The notes under the pieces are model-generated. The model had not been told where the DNA came from. It was given only the letters and a program-made list of their open reading frames with translations, and made no database searches. Position numbers and translations under genes: made by a program. Positions 1-5,888 of a stretch of 9,237 nt of DNA are shown one piece after another. How positions within the stretch are numbered: the first letter of the stretch is position 1; every line of letters starts with the position of its first letter. Source of the stretch: an uncultured Bacilli bacterium (GTDB lineage: Bacteria > Bacillota_I > Bacilli_A > RF39 > UBA660); the NCBI GenBank assembly GCA_947630935.1, contig CANRJL010000033.1, positions 1-9,237 of the forward strand. The letters are read 5' to 3'.

Positions 1-1008
1 AATAGCTTGATGTAGTCCTTCACTATATTGTCTACCATGCATTAAACGTCCTGTAAAAGGGTCTACTATTATAACTTCGCCATTACTTACAACATAATCA
101 ACATCTTTTTTAAAACCAAAATTAGCCTTTAAAGCATTATTAATATGATGAACTAAAACAGAATTACCAAACTCATATAAATTGTCTAAATGAAAATGTT
201 TTTCTAGCTTTTCAGCTCCAACTTCTGTAATACTAACATTTTTAGTCTTAGCATCTAAAGTATAATCTTCATCTTCTTTAAAGTTTTTTATTGCATCATT
301 GGCTTCTTGATATAAATTCTTAGAATTTTGTTTACCACCAGAAATAATTAATGGTGTTCTTGCTTCATCAATTAAGATTGAGTCAACTTCATCGACAATA
401 CAAAAATTTAAGCCTCTTTGAACACGGTCTTCTTTTCGAACAACCATATTATCTCTTAAGTAGTCAAAGCCAATTTCATTATTTGTAGAATATAAGATAT
501 CACAATTATAGGCAGCTTGTTTTTCCATTGGGTTTAATTCTCTTAAATTTAAACCAACAGTTAAACCTAAAAATCTAAATACACTACCCATCCATTCTGA
601 GTCACGTTTGGCTAAGAATTCATTAACTGTTACAATATGAACTCCTTCACCAGTTAAAGCATTTAAATAAGTTGGCATAGTCTCAGTTAAAGTCTTACCT
701 TCACCAGTTTTCATCTCGGCAATATTACCATAATGTATAGCTAAACCACCTAATATTTGCACATAATATGCTTTCTCACCAATAACTCTATAAGCAGCTT
801 CTCTAACAGTCGCAAAAGCTTCAACTTTAATATCTTCTAAAGTTTCTCCATTTGCTAATCTCTCTTTAAATTCTATCGTTTTATTTTTTAATTCTTCATC
901 AGTCAACTTGGCCATCTCAGGCTCTAAAGCCACGATTTCATCAGCTATTTTTTCAAATCTTTTTAATTCTTTATATTCGGAATCAATTAATTTTCTAAAT
1001 ATTCCCAT
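1..1008 (-). CDS. secA: Preprotein translocase ATPase SecA, N-terminal part (cut by window edge)
   Basis: SecA is the motor ATPase that pushes preproteins through the SecYEG channel at the inner face of the membrane. Exactly 336 codons are present and the reading frame runs off the left edge, so well over half of the protein (usually 800-900 aa) is missing. The start is the ATG at 1008, with a GGAGG 9 nt upstream (1018-1022). Seen in order: the N-terminal linker helix, Walker A MKTGEGKT at residues 99-106, the Walker B DEVD at 206-209 followed by SILIDEARTPLIISG, and the motif TGRLMHGRQYSEGLHQAI at the end of the fragment. The ATG at 1015 is out of frame and is not the start. The hpf-secA neighbourhood is typical of Bacilli. 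Family assignment is near certain; I cannot say whether the rest of the gene is intact. Confidence 0.97.
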   Translation of the reverse strand, partial: MGIFRKLIDSEYKELKRFEKIADEIVALEPEMAKLTDEELKNKTIEFKERLANGETLEDIKVEAFATVREAAYRVIGEKAYYVQILGGLAIHYGNIAEMKTGEGKTLTETMPTYLNALTGEGVHIVTVNEFLAKRDSEWMGSVFRFLGLTVGLNLRELNPMEKQAAYNCDILYSTNNEIGFDYLRDNMVVRKEDRVQRGLNFCIVDEVDSILIDEARTPLIISGGKQNSKNLYQEANDAIKNFKEDEDYTLDAKTKNVSITEVGAEKLEKHFHLDNLYEFGNSVLVHHINNALKANFGFKKDVDYVVSNGEVIIVDPFTGRLMHGRQYSEGLHQAI

Positions 1009-1031
1009 TTTTCATAACCTCCGTATTTCTT

Positions 1032-1040
1032 ATTCTATCA
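1032..1040 (-). promoter_or_regulatory. Candidate extended -10 promoter of secA
   Basis: On the minus strand this reads TGATAGAAT, an extended -10 element (TGn plus TAGAAT) placed just upstream of the secA GGAGG. No convincing -35 lies 17 nt upstream. The site follows the weak terminator of the preceding gene, so secA may be transcribed separately. Confidence 0.45.
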
Positions 1041-1047
1041 CACTCTT

Positions 1048-1079
1048 AAAGAAAAAAGTATTATTTATTGCTTTTTTCT
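1048..1079 (-). terminator. Weak A/T-only terminator-like hairpin after the cysteine-rich gene
   Basis: On the minus strand AGAAAAAAG (1079-1071) can pair perfectly with CTTTTTTCT (1058-1050) across a 12-nt loop, and two more T residues follow. The stem holds only two G-C pairs, so termination would be partial and read-through into secA is likely. Confidence 0.4.
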
Positions 1080-1087
1080 GAGAAATT

Positions 1088-1759
1088 CTATCTTTTTCTA
1101 ACTAAATGCAAATTTTCTTTTTCTTCTTTCTTTACTGTTTTTAAATATATTGCTTCTAAATCTTGATATAATTTTGATATTTGGTAATATTCAGCACAAT
1201 TATTATTTATTTTTAAAGCAATATTTAATTTAGAATTTGGAAATTTACAACTATTTTTACATAAAGTAAGTTCAATATTATCATTCCATTTTTTGGCTTT
1301 TATTTTTTCTTGCTCTTCTGAATCTATTATACTCGCAGAAGCTTCTTGAAATTTTTTAAATGCAGGATAAATTGCATCTTTTTTATTTATTATAAATAAT
1401 ATTTCTTTATTTTGATCTTTAGAATTATTATAATTTGGCTTTTCATAACCATATATTTTAAAGATTGGGGTTTGAGCATTAGAAGCAACTATTTTTAAAA
1501 ATTTTATATTATATCCCATATAATTACCTACAATTAAATAGCCATGTTCGTTATTTTTTTGGTCATAATATAAATGATATTCACATTCATCACTACCATT
1601 TAAATATAGATGAGAATTGCAGATTTGTTGAGTATTTTTTTGACGTTTACTTAAACAACAATCACCTACTTTCATTGTGGTTGTTTTTTCTTCAGAACCT
1701 TTGGTTTCTTTTTCTAATTTTTGGGAAACACTCCATACACAATTTGTACAATTACGCAT
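1088..1759 (-). CDS. Unrecognised cysteine-rich protein, possible metal-binding N-terminus
   Basis: I do not recognise this 223-residue protein. The N-terminal third carries a C4-x2-C7 pair, an adjacent C34-C35 pair, C47, H50, C59 and H62, a spacing that suggests a zinc or other metal-binding knuckle. Residues 11-30 are a charged, Lys/Glu/Thr-rich stretch that looks like a linker. The rest is soluble and lysine-rich, with a second cysteine cluster (LCKNSCKF) near residue 170 and one more Cys about 20 residues on. There is no signal peptide and no membrane segment. The start is the ATG at 1759, shortly after an AGAAAGAAG purine run. It sits between hpf and secA, which are often close neighbours in Bacilli, so it is an insertion in that order. 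It has its own promoter and a weak terminator. A cytoplasmic nucleic-acid or redox role is possible but not shown. Confidence 0.7.
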   Translation of the reverse strand: MRNCTNCVWSVSQKLEKETKGSEEKTTTMKVGDCCLSKRQKNTQQICNSHLYLNGSDECEYHLYYDQKNNEHGYLIVGNYMGYNIKFLKIVASNAQTPIFKIYGYEKPNYNNSKDQNKEILFIINKKDAIYPAFKKFQEASASIIDSEEQEKIKAKKWNDNIELTLCKNSCKFPNSKLNIALKINNNCAEYYQISKLYQDLEAIYLKTVKKEEKENLHLVRKR

Positions 1760-1783
1760 TTAAACACTTCTTTCTAATTTTTT

Positions 1784-1811
1784 ATTATAAGACTATTTGC
1801 CTTTTTTGCAA
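1784..1811 (-). promoter_or_regulatory. Sigma-A-type promoter of the cysteine-rich gene
   Basis: Minus strand: TTGCAA (1811-1806), a 16-nt spacer, then a perfect TATAAT (1789-1784). Transcription would begin near 1777, about 18 nt before the ATG. It lies directly downstream of the hpf terminator. Confidence 0.6.
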
Positions 1812-1814
1812 AGT

Positions 1815-1840
1815 AAAAAGAGACTTTTCTTGTTAGTCTC
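1815..1840 (-). terminator. Rho-independent terminator of hpf
   Basis: Minus strand: GAGACT (1840-1835) pairs with AGTCTC (1825-1820) around a 9-nt loop and is followed by five T residues. The hpf stop codon (1835-1833) begins inside the stem. Confidence 0.75.
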
Positions 1841-2354
1841 CTTCTATAATTCCATAGAAACCATCTTTTCTTTTATAAAGGACTGATATTTTGTCAGTAT
1901 CATTATTCTTAAAGAAATAAAAATCATGGTCAAGTAATTCCATTTGTAAAATTGCTTCTTCTTCAGACATTGGTCTTAGTTCTATGTGTTTTCTTTTGAC
2001 AATATTTCTTTCATTTTCTTCTTCTATGTCATTTAATAATTCATATTGTAATACTTCTTTAAAATGTTTTCTTAATCTTGTTTTATTTTTTCTAATCTGT
2101 CTTTCTAGTTTATCTGCTACTAAATCAGTGGCAGCATATAAATCTTCATGAATTTCTTCAGCACGTAATGTAAATTTAGGAGTTGGTACAGTAACTTCAA
2201 TAATTTCTTTGTTGTTTCTTGCTCGAATTACAACATATGCTTTAATTTCTTCTTTATTTTCAAAATAACGATCTAATTTTCCCAATTTTTCTTCAATGTG
2301 ATTTTTAATTGCTTCAGTAACTTTTAATTTATCCCCTCTAATATCTATTCTCAT
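1833..2354 (-). CDS. hpf: Long-form ribosome hibernation promoting factor
   Basis: Long HPF binds the decoding centre of the small subunit in starved or slow-growing cells and uses its C-terminal domain to pair two 70S ribosomes into inactive 100S dimers. The 173 residues show both parts: an S30AE/RaiA-type N-terminal domain (about 1-105, beginning MRIDIRGDKL and ending in a basic helix KLERQIRKNKTRLRKHF) and, after an acidic linker, the C-terminal dimerisation domain (about 118-172, with IELRPMSEEEAILQMELL and a final GFYGIIEGD). Length is close to the usual long form. A strong AAGGAAGGTGA site precedes the ATG at 2354. It is flanked by its own promoter and terminator, so it is probably monocistronic. 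The identification is firm. Confidence 0.96.
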   Translation of the reverse strand: MRIDIRGDKLKVTEAIKNHIEEKLGKLDRYFENKEEIKAYVVIRARNNKEIIEVTVPTPKFTLRAEEIHEDLYAATDLVADKLERQIRKNKTRLRKHFKEVLQYELLNDIEEENERNIVKRKHIELRPMSEEEAILQMELLDHDFYFFKNNDTDKISVLYKRKDGFYGIIEGD

Positions 2355-2375
2355 TTTTTCACCTTCCTTGAATTA

Positions 2376-2384
2376 ATTTTAACA
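2376..2384 (-). promoter_or_regulatory. Candidate extended -10 promoter of hpf
   Basis: Minus strand TGTTAAAAT, an extended -10 element about 20 nt upstream of the hpf ATG. The expected -35 position is plain A/T with no good match. Confidence 0.4.
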
Positions 2385-2440
2385 TAAAATTTTAAATATT
2401 TAAAATAAATTAAGTAATATTTTTAGAATAATTATTCATT

Positions 2441-2468
2441 AAAAAAAACTACTTTATAGCAGTTTTTT
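2441..2468 (-). terminator. Rho-independent terminator of the cold-shock gene
   Basis: Minus strand: AAAAAACTGC (2468-2459) pairs with GTAGTTTTTT (2452-2443), with one G-T wobble and a 6-nt loop, and the T-run continues to 2441. The csp stop codon (2469-2467) overlaps the base of the stem. Confidence 0.75.
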
Positions 2469-2682
2469 AATTGACTGAAGGTATAATTTCTTCTACGTCT
2501 AATGCTTGTAGTCCTTTAGCTGTCTCAATCATTTTAAAGTCTACTAGCTCGCCTTCTTTTAAGGTTTTATAACCATCTTTTTTGATAGCTGAATAATGAA
2601 CAAAGATGTCCTCTAAATTGCCATATTCAATAAAACCATAGCCTTTGGCGTTGTTAAACCACTTCACTTTTCCTCTTAGCAT
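2467..2682 (-). CDS. csp: Cold-shock domain protein (CspA family)
   Basis: A small single-domain OB-fold RNA chaperone that binds single-stranded RNA or DNA and keeps mRNA unfolded in the cytoplasm. The 71 residues hold the whole fold: KWFNNAKGYGFIE contains RNP1 (K13-G-Y-G-F-I-E19) and IFVHY (26-30) is RNP2. The C-terminus (ALDVEEIIPSVN) is slightly longer than the classic 66-67-residue Csp. The start is the ATG at 2682, preceded by AGGAAGGGAG. It runs divergently from agrB and has an unusually long upstream region, which is common for csp genes whose leader RNA responds to temperature. Paralogue letters (A, B, C, D) cannot be assigned from the sequence alone. Confidence 0.95.
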   Translation of the reverse strand: MLRGKVKWFNNAKGYGFIEYGNLEDIFVHYSAIKKDGYKTLKEGELVDFKMIETAKGLQALDVEEIIPSVN

Positions 2683-2701
2683 TTGCTAGACTCCCTTCCT
2701 A

Positions 2702-2803
2702 TTACATTTTTACTGCAATTACATCATCATGACTCATGTATTGCATTACTAAACTATAAATAGCATCAAACTCAAACAGTTGTAAATTTATTACACAACT
2801 CAC
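2702..2803 (-). CDS. Possible 33-codon leader ORF in front of csp
   Basis: A GTG-started open frame of 33 codons ends in TAA immediately before the AGGAAGGGAG site of csp. Its last residues read MSHDDVIAVKM. Internal ATG codons at 2746 and 2737 are alternative starts, giving 14 or 11 residues. None of the possible starts has a clear ribosome binding site, so it may be chance in an A/T-rich leader. If translated, a ribosome ending here would sit on the csp initiation region and could couple or gate csp translation. Confidence 0.2.
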   Translation of the reverse strand: MSCVINLQLFEFDAIYSLVMQYMSHDDVIAVKM

Positions 2804-2864
2804 GATAAGGCTATTTTAACCTAACTTATTCATATACCGCTATATTTTGTCTTTAATATTAACT

Positions 2865-2921
2865 TTTTGGTCTTAAAATCATTTTTTGGAATTTTTGATA
2901 GAGATTTTGGTATTTTAAGAC
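2865..2921 (+). repeat. Direct and inverted repeats upstream of agrB, candidate regulator operator
   Basis: TTTTGG occurs at 2865-2870, 2884-2889 and 2905-2910. The last two extend to TTTTGG-N-ATTTT and are 21 bp apart, two helical turns, which is the spacing used by LytTR regulators such as AgrA on paired direct repeats. In addition GTCTTAAAAT (2870-2879) and ATTTTAAGAC (2912-2921) are perfect inverted copies bracketing the array. The sequence itself does not match the staphylococcal AgrA box, so the link to AgrA rests on spacing and position only. Confidence 0.35.
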
Positions 2922-2969
2922 ACTTTTTTTAATGTTTAGTTGAAGCTTTTAATTTTAAGCTCTTCTTAA

Positions 2970-2978
2970 TGATATACT
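2970..2978 (+). promoter_or_regulatory. Extended -10 promoter of agrBD
   Basis: TGATATACT is an extended -10 element that puts the start of transcription near 2985, about 18 nt before the agrB ATG. The -35 position is A/T-only and lies in the loop of an imperfect inverted repeat (2942-2965), as expected for a promoter that needs an activator. Confidence 0.5.
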
Positions 2979-3003
2979 CTAATCGGTTTTGAAAAGGAGT
3001 ATT

Positions 3004-3609
3004 ATGAAAAAAATATTTGTAGAAAAATTTATTACATATATTCAAACCAAAAAGGAATTAACAAATATAGAAATTAAAAGATTAAAATATGGTTTAGAAG
3101 GTTTATATAATTTAATAACTAAAATGGTTGTTATATTTGTTTTAGCTATCTTATTTAATTTATTAACTGAACTAATTTGTTTCATTCTGATATATTCTTT
3201 TTTTCGATTATATGGGTTTGGAATTCATGCGAAAAAAAGCTGGCAATGTTGGCTTTCGACTATTCCAATTTATATCGGTGGTTGTTTTTTAATTAAATAT
3301 GTTTCTTTATCTATGCCAGTAATTTATGCAATATGGATATTTGGAATTATTTCGTTTATTCTTTTTGCTCCAGCTGATACTGCTTCAAGACCTTTAATTC
3401 ATAAAGAAAAGAGAATTAGAGCGAAAATTCTATCTATAATTATTGTTATTTTCTTTTATTTTATAAATGTTTATTTTCAAAATAGAATTTTCTTAAATGC
3501 AACTTTATATGCTTTGATTATTCAAAGTCTGTCAATGAATCCGTTAATATATTTATTATTTCATGCGCCTTATCATAATTATAAGACGTATTCTAAAACT
3601 ACGGTTTAA
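3004..3609 (+). CDS. agrB: Accessory gene regulator protein AgrB, AgrD-processing membrane protease
   Basis: AgrB is a membrane cysteine endopeptidase that removes the C-terminal tail of the AgrD precursor and closes the thiolactone ring of the autoinducing peptide. The 201 residues contain the family signature FRLYGFGIHAKKSWQC, giving the catalytic pair H75 and C82 seven residues apart, as in staphylococcal AgrB (H77/C84), and the later conserved block FAPADTASRPL. Several hydrophobic segments span the membrane. I chose the ATG at 3004. A frame-consistent TTG at 2989 lies in front of the AGGAG site (2995-2999) and would have no SD of its own. The SD-to-ATG gap is only 4 nt, somewhat short. 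It is co-transcribed with agrD 50 nt downstream. Confidence 0.95.
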   Translation: MKKIFVEKFITYIQTKKELTNIEIKRLKYGLEGLYNLITKMVVIFVLAILFNLLTELICFILIYSFFRLYGFGIHAKKSWQCWLSTIPIYIGGCFLIKYVSLSMPVIYAIWIFGIISFILFAPADTASRPLIHKEKRIRAKILSIIIVIFFYFINVYFQNRIFLNATLYALIIQSLSMNPLIYLLFHAPYHNYKTYSKTTV

Positions 3610-3659
3610 ATTATATTATATAAATTTAAACAATTTAGTAAGAAGGGATGTGAATTGTT

Positions 3660-3770
3660 GTGTTAGCTAATTTAATTGCTGGTCTTGCAGGTTTAATTGC
3701 AAACTCAGTTTCTTCAGCTTGCTTCTGGGTTTTCTTTGATGAACCACAAGCAGATAAAGATTTATTATAA
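3660..3770 (+). CDS. agrD: Autoinducing peptide precursor AgrD
   Basis: This short gene encodes the quorum-sensing prepeptide that AgrB processes. From the GTG at 3660 it gives 36 residues: a hydrophobic, probably amphipathic leader (LANLIAGLAGLIANS), the core ACFWVFF, and an acidic tail DEPQADKDLL. This matches the AgrD plan of leader, Cys-containing core and DEP-x-x-type charged tail. C21 is the ring cysteine. By analogy with the Listeria core ACFMFV the thiolactone would join C21 to F25 (ring CFWVF), with a six-residue CFWVFF ring as the alternative. There is no ATG. An AGAAGGGA site lies at 3641-3648, 12 nt before the GTG but 6 nt before an in-frame ATT at 3654. A TGA at 3651 bounds the frame. 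Confidence 0.88.
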   Translation: MLANLIAGLAGLIANSVSSACFWVFFDEPQADKDLL

Positions 3771-3775
3771 TTTTT

Positions 3776-3809
3776 GAGTTGCTTTTCAGCAACTCTTATT
3801 TCTTTTTTT
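3776..3809 (+). terminator. Rho-independent terminator of agrBD
   Basis: GAGTTGCT (3776-3783) pairs perfectly with AGCAACTC (3788-3795) over a 4-nt loop, followed by a T-rich run to 3809. On the minus strand the same stem is followed by A residues, so it should stop agrBD but not agrC transcripts. Confidence 0.85.
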
Positions 3810-5073
3810 CAATTAATATCTCATTAATAAATAGATTATTTTTAATAGTAGTTTTCATTTTGATTTTTCTTCGACCAATAATCGAATATAAACCAATTCC
3901 GTGACCAATATTTTTTGTAGTATAATTTTTTTGACCAAGTTTTTCTAAATCTATAATTCCGGAAAAAGTGTTTATTATTGTTACTTTAATATTTTCTTGC
4001 ATCTCTCTGAAATTTAAATAAACTACTTTATCTTTGCTTTTATAAGCTGCTTCTAAGGCATTATCTAATACAACACCTAAAGCTTCACATAGTAAATTAT
4101 AACTTCTTGGTGTTATTACTTCTAAAACTTTACTCGCAATTTTATTGTCAATTAAGATATTTAGTTCTTTTTTATTAAAATTATAAACTTTTTCATATAT
4201 AATTCCATTTAAACCAGAAGGTACATCTCTTAAATCGCTTGTTGTTTGAAAATTTGCATTATATTCTTTTATTAATTCATCTATTAACTTTTTAGCCTTA
4301 TTGTTTGCAATAGATTTTATTCCAAGTAATTGGCTTATTAAATTATGTTTTAAAATATGATAATCATCTAATAATTTTAAATAAAATTCATTATTCTTAA
4401 TTAATAATTGATTAGTTGTTTTTAAGGTTATTATTTCATATTTACTTAATAGTATTTTTATAATAGTTATTGTTAGAATAATTGCTAGTAAAAATATAAT
4501 TATTAATAATTTTAAATTTCTTATATGTGAGATGCTTAAAGCTCCTAGCATGTAATAAAGAGTAAACAGTAATAATATGTAAACTATGGAAGAATCTATT
4601 TTTTGAAAATAATTATATGTATTGTTTATAAATTTATGAATTATTTTTTGTTTAGTAATAATTATCGCGGCAACATTCATTATGATAGTTCCTACTGGCC
4701 TTGCAACAAATACATAATTGCTTAAAACTGGAAAAATTAATTGTAAAGCATTATATATTAACATTGTAAATATATCTAGAAAAATTAATAACAGCCAGAT
4801 ATTGATACTATAAAAAATTATATCTTTAAATTTAATAGTTGTAAAAATCTTTAAAATAATTAAAAAATAACTTATACAAATTATGCAATTATATACTGGA
4901 GATAAATAAGTAGTAAGAAATGTTTCTACTAAAGAGCCAATTATTATAATGGGAATTAGTATCTTTTTCATCTTAATTGGTTCTTTACTAAATTGATTAA
5001 AAATATAAAATATAACAATTTGACTTAAAAATACTATAAAAGAATAAAAGATTGTTAATAAAAGGTTATTCAT
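3796..5073 (-). CDS. agrC: AgrC-type sensor histidine kinase for the autoinducing peptide
   Basis: AgrC binds the extracellular cyclic peptide and phosphorylates AgrA. The 425 residues divide into a membrane sensor of about seven hydrophobic helices (roughly 4-25, 38-57, 61-80, 84-117, 127-140, 162-182, 188-209), a helical dimerisation segment and a GHKL ATPase. The phospho-accepting histidine is most likely H243 in ILKHNLISQL, aligned with the FRHDY box of staphylococcal AgrC. The N-box is ALGVVLDNALEAA (N338) and the G-box is NIGHGIGLYSI (389-399). The ATG at 5073 overlaps the end of agrA by 8 nt, so the two are translationally coupled, in the reverse of the usual agrC-agrA order. The gene ends 26 nt from agrD, facing it. 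Confidence 0.92.
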   Translation of the reverse strand: MNNLLLTIFYSFIVFLSQIVIFYIFNQFSKEPIKMKKILIPIIIIGSLVETFLTTYLSPVYNCIICISYFLIILKIFTTIKFKDIIFYSINIWLLLIFLDIFTMLIYNALQLIFPVLSNYVFVARPVGTIIMNVAAIIITKQKIIHKFINNTYNYFQKIDSSIVYILLLFTLYYMLGALSISHIRNLKLLIIIFLLAIILTITIIKILLSKYEIITLKTTNQLLIKNNEFYLKLLDDYHILKHNLISQLLGIKSIANNKAKKLIDELIKEYNANFQTTSDLRDVPSGLNGIIYEKVYNFNKKELNILIDNKIASKVLEVITPRSYNLLCEALGVVLDNALEAAYKSKDKVVYLNFREMQENIKVTIINTFSGIIDLEKLGQKNYTTKNIGHGIGLYSIIGRRKIKMKTTIKNNLFINEILIEKKK

Positions 5074-5776
5074 TTTCGATTTCCTTTCTATATTTTTTAG
5101 ATAATAAATCTACTTTAATTCCAATATCTAGTTGAAAATAATTTTCACTATAGTTATATTCGACAATATGGTCTTTATTAGCTATGCAACTTCGATGAGT
5201 CCGAATAAAGCGATTATCTAATTTTTCGGTTATATCATTTAAACTGCTACTAATTTTAAAATTGACATCTTTGGTATGAATTATTAATTTTCTGTCTTCT
5301 TTATCTCTAGTAATATATAAAATATTTTTTAAATAAATTTCTAAATCAGCATTACGACTATATATTTTTAACATTTTCTTATCAAATTTTTGATTATAAA
5401 TTAATTGTAAGTCTTTCTCTAATCTGCTCTCCATATTATGAAATTTCTCAATAAAATCAAATACTTCTAAAACATTACGATGCACTGTTTCAAACATTTT
5501 ATCATGACTTGTTACAAATATAATTTCACTATCCCAATCTTTTTCTCTTATTTTTTGAGCAATATCTATACCACTGATGCTTCCTTCTAATTCGATATCA
5601 AGAATATATACTTTACGATACACTTCTTCACTAATATCTTTTAATAAATTTTTATTGTATTTTTGATGATAGCTAATTTCAATTTCGGTATCGTTAGCAA
5701 TTGAAATTTTTCTTAAAACTTTTTTAATAATATCTTGGACTGATTTTTCATCTTCTACAACAATAAATTTTATCAT
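5066..5776 (-). CDS. agrA: AgrA-type response regulator (receiver plus LytTR DNA-binding domain)
   Basis: AgrA is the cytoplasmic response regulator that, once phosphorylated by AgrC, binds paired direct repeats and activates promoters. The 236 residues show a receiver domain (1-125) with the acidic pocket E8-D9-E10, phospho-acceptor D60 in YILDIEL, T89 and K111, followed by a LytTR domain (about 135-233) with FIRTHRSCIANKDHI and a closing LLSKKYRKEI. The ATG at 5776 follows a strong AGAAGGAGTG site. It is the first gene of the agrA-agrC operon and has its own extended -10 promoter. Its obvious target is the agrBD promoter region; LytTR regulators controlling other systems look similar, but the agrBD neighbours make AgrA the best name. 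Confidence 0.92.
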   Translation of the reverse strand: MIKFIVVEDEKSVQDIIKKVLRKISIANDTEIEISYHQKYNKNLLKDISEEVYRKVYILDIELEGSISGIDIAQKIREKDWDSEIIFVTSHDKMFETVHRNVLEVFDFIEKFHNMESRLEKDLQLIYNQKFDKKMLKIYSRNADLEIYLKNILYITRDKEDRKLIIHTKDVNFKISSSLNDITEKLDNRFIRTHRSCIANKDHIVEYNYSENYFQLDIGIKVDLLSKKYRKEIENE

Positions 5777-5812
5777 TTCAACACTCCTTCTTTCTTATGT
5801 TTACTATCAGTA

Positions 5813-5821
5813 ATTATATCA
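5813..5821 (-). promoter_or_regulatory. Extended -10 promoter of agrAC
   Basis: Minus strand TGATATAAT, a perfect extended -10 element about 37 nt upstream of the agrA ATG. The -35 region has no good match. I see no TTTTGG repeats here, so there is no sign that agrA uses the operator seen at agrB. Confidence 0.6.
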
Positions 5822-5863
5822 TAATTTGCCTAGTGAGGAAAATTTTTTTTATAATTAAAAGAC

Positions 5864-5888
5864 AAAAAAAGCACTTTTGGTGCTTTTT
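5864..5888 (-). terminator. Rho-independent terminator of the 197-aa gene
   Basis: Minus strand: AAAAAGCAC (5888-5880) pairs with GTGCTTTTT (5874-5866) around a 5-nt loop, with T residues to 5864. It closes the spoIIQ-side cluster and isolates it from agrA. The stop codon (5889-5887) overlaps the stem base. Confidence 0.8.

Larger units (their letters stand above)
2683..3003. promoter_or_regulatory. Divergent control region between csp and agrB
   Basis: This gap of about 320 nt has no convincing gene. Its left part would form the csp leader on the minus strand, where a 33-codon open frame ends just before the csp Shine-Dalgarno site. No -35/-10 pair for csp stands out; TAAAAT near 2811-2816 (minus) is only a guess. 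Its right part carries three TTTTGG repeats and a 10-bp inverted repeat (2865-2921), a second inverted repeat (2942-2965) and the extended -10 of agrB (2970-2978). Confidence 0.6.

Noticed and set aside
1009..1015. ATG at 1015 as an alternative secA start
   Set aside because: It is 7 nt from the true start and out of frame, reaching a stop after a few codons.
2702..2988. Known riboswitch or T-box upstream of csp or agrB
   Set aside because: I could not find a T-box motif, a specifier arrangement or any riboswitch core that I recognise; only the repeats and the open frame described stand out.
2989..3003. TTG start giving a five-residue longer AgrB
   Set aside because: The TTG lies upstream of the only ribosome binding site, AGGAG at 2995-2999, which serves the ATG at 3004.
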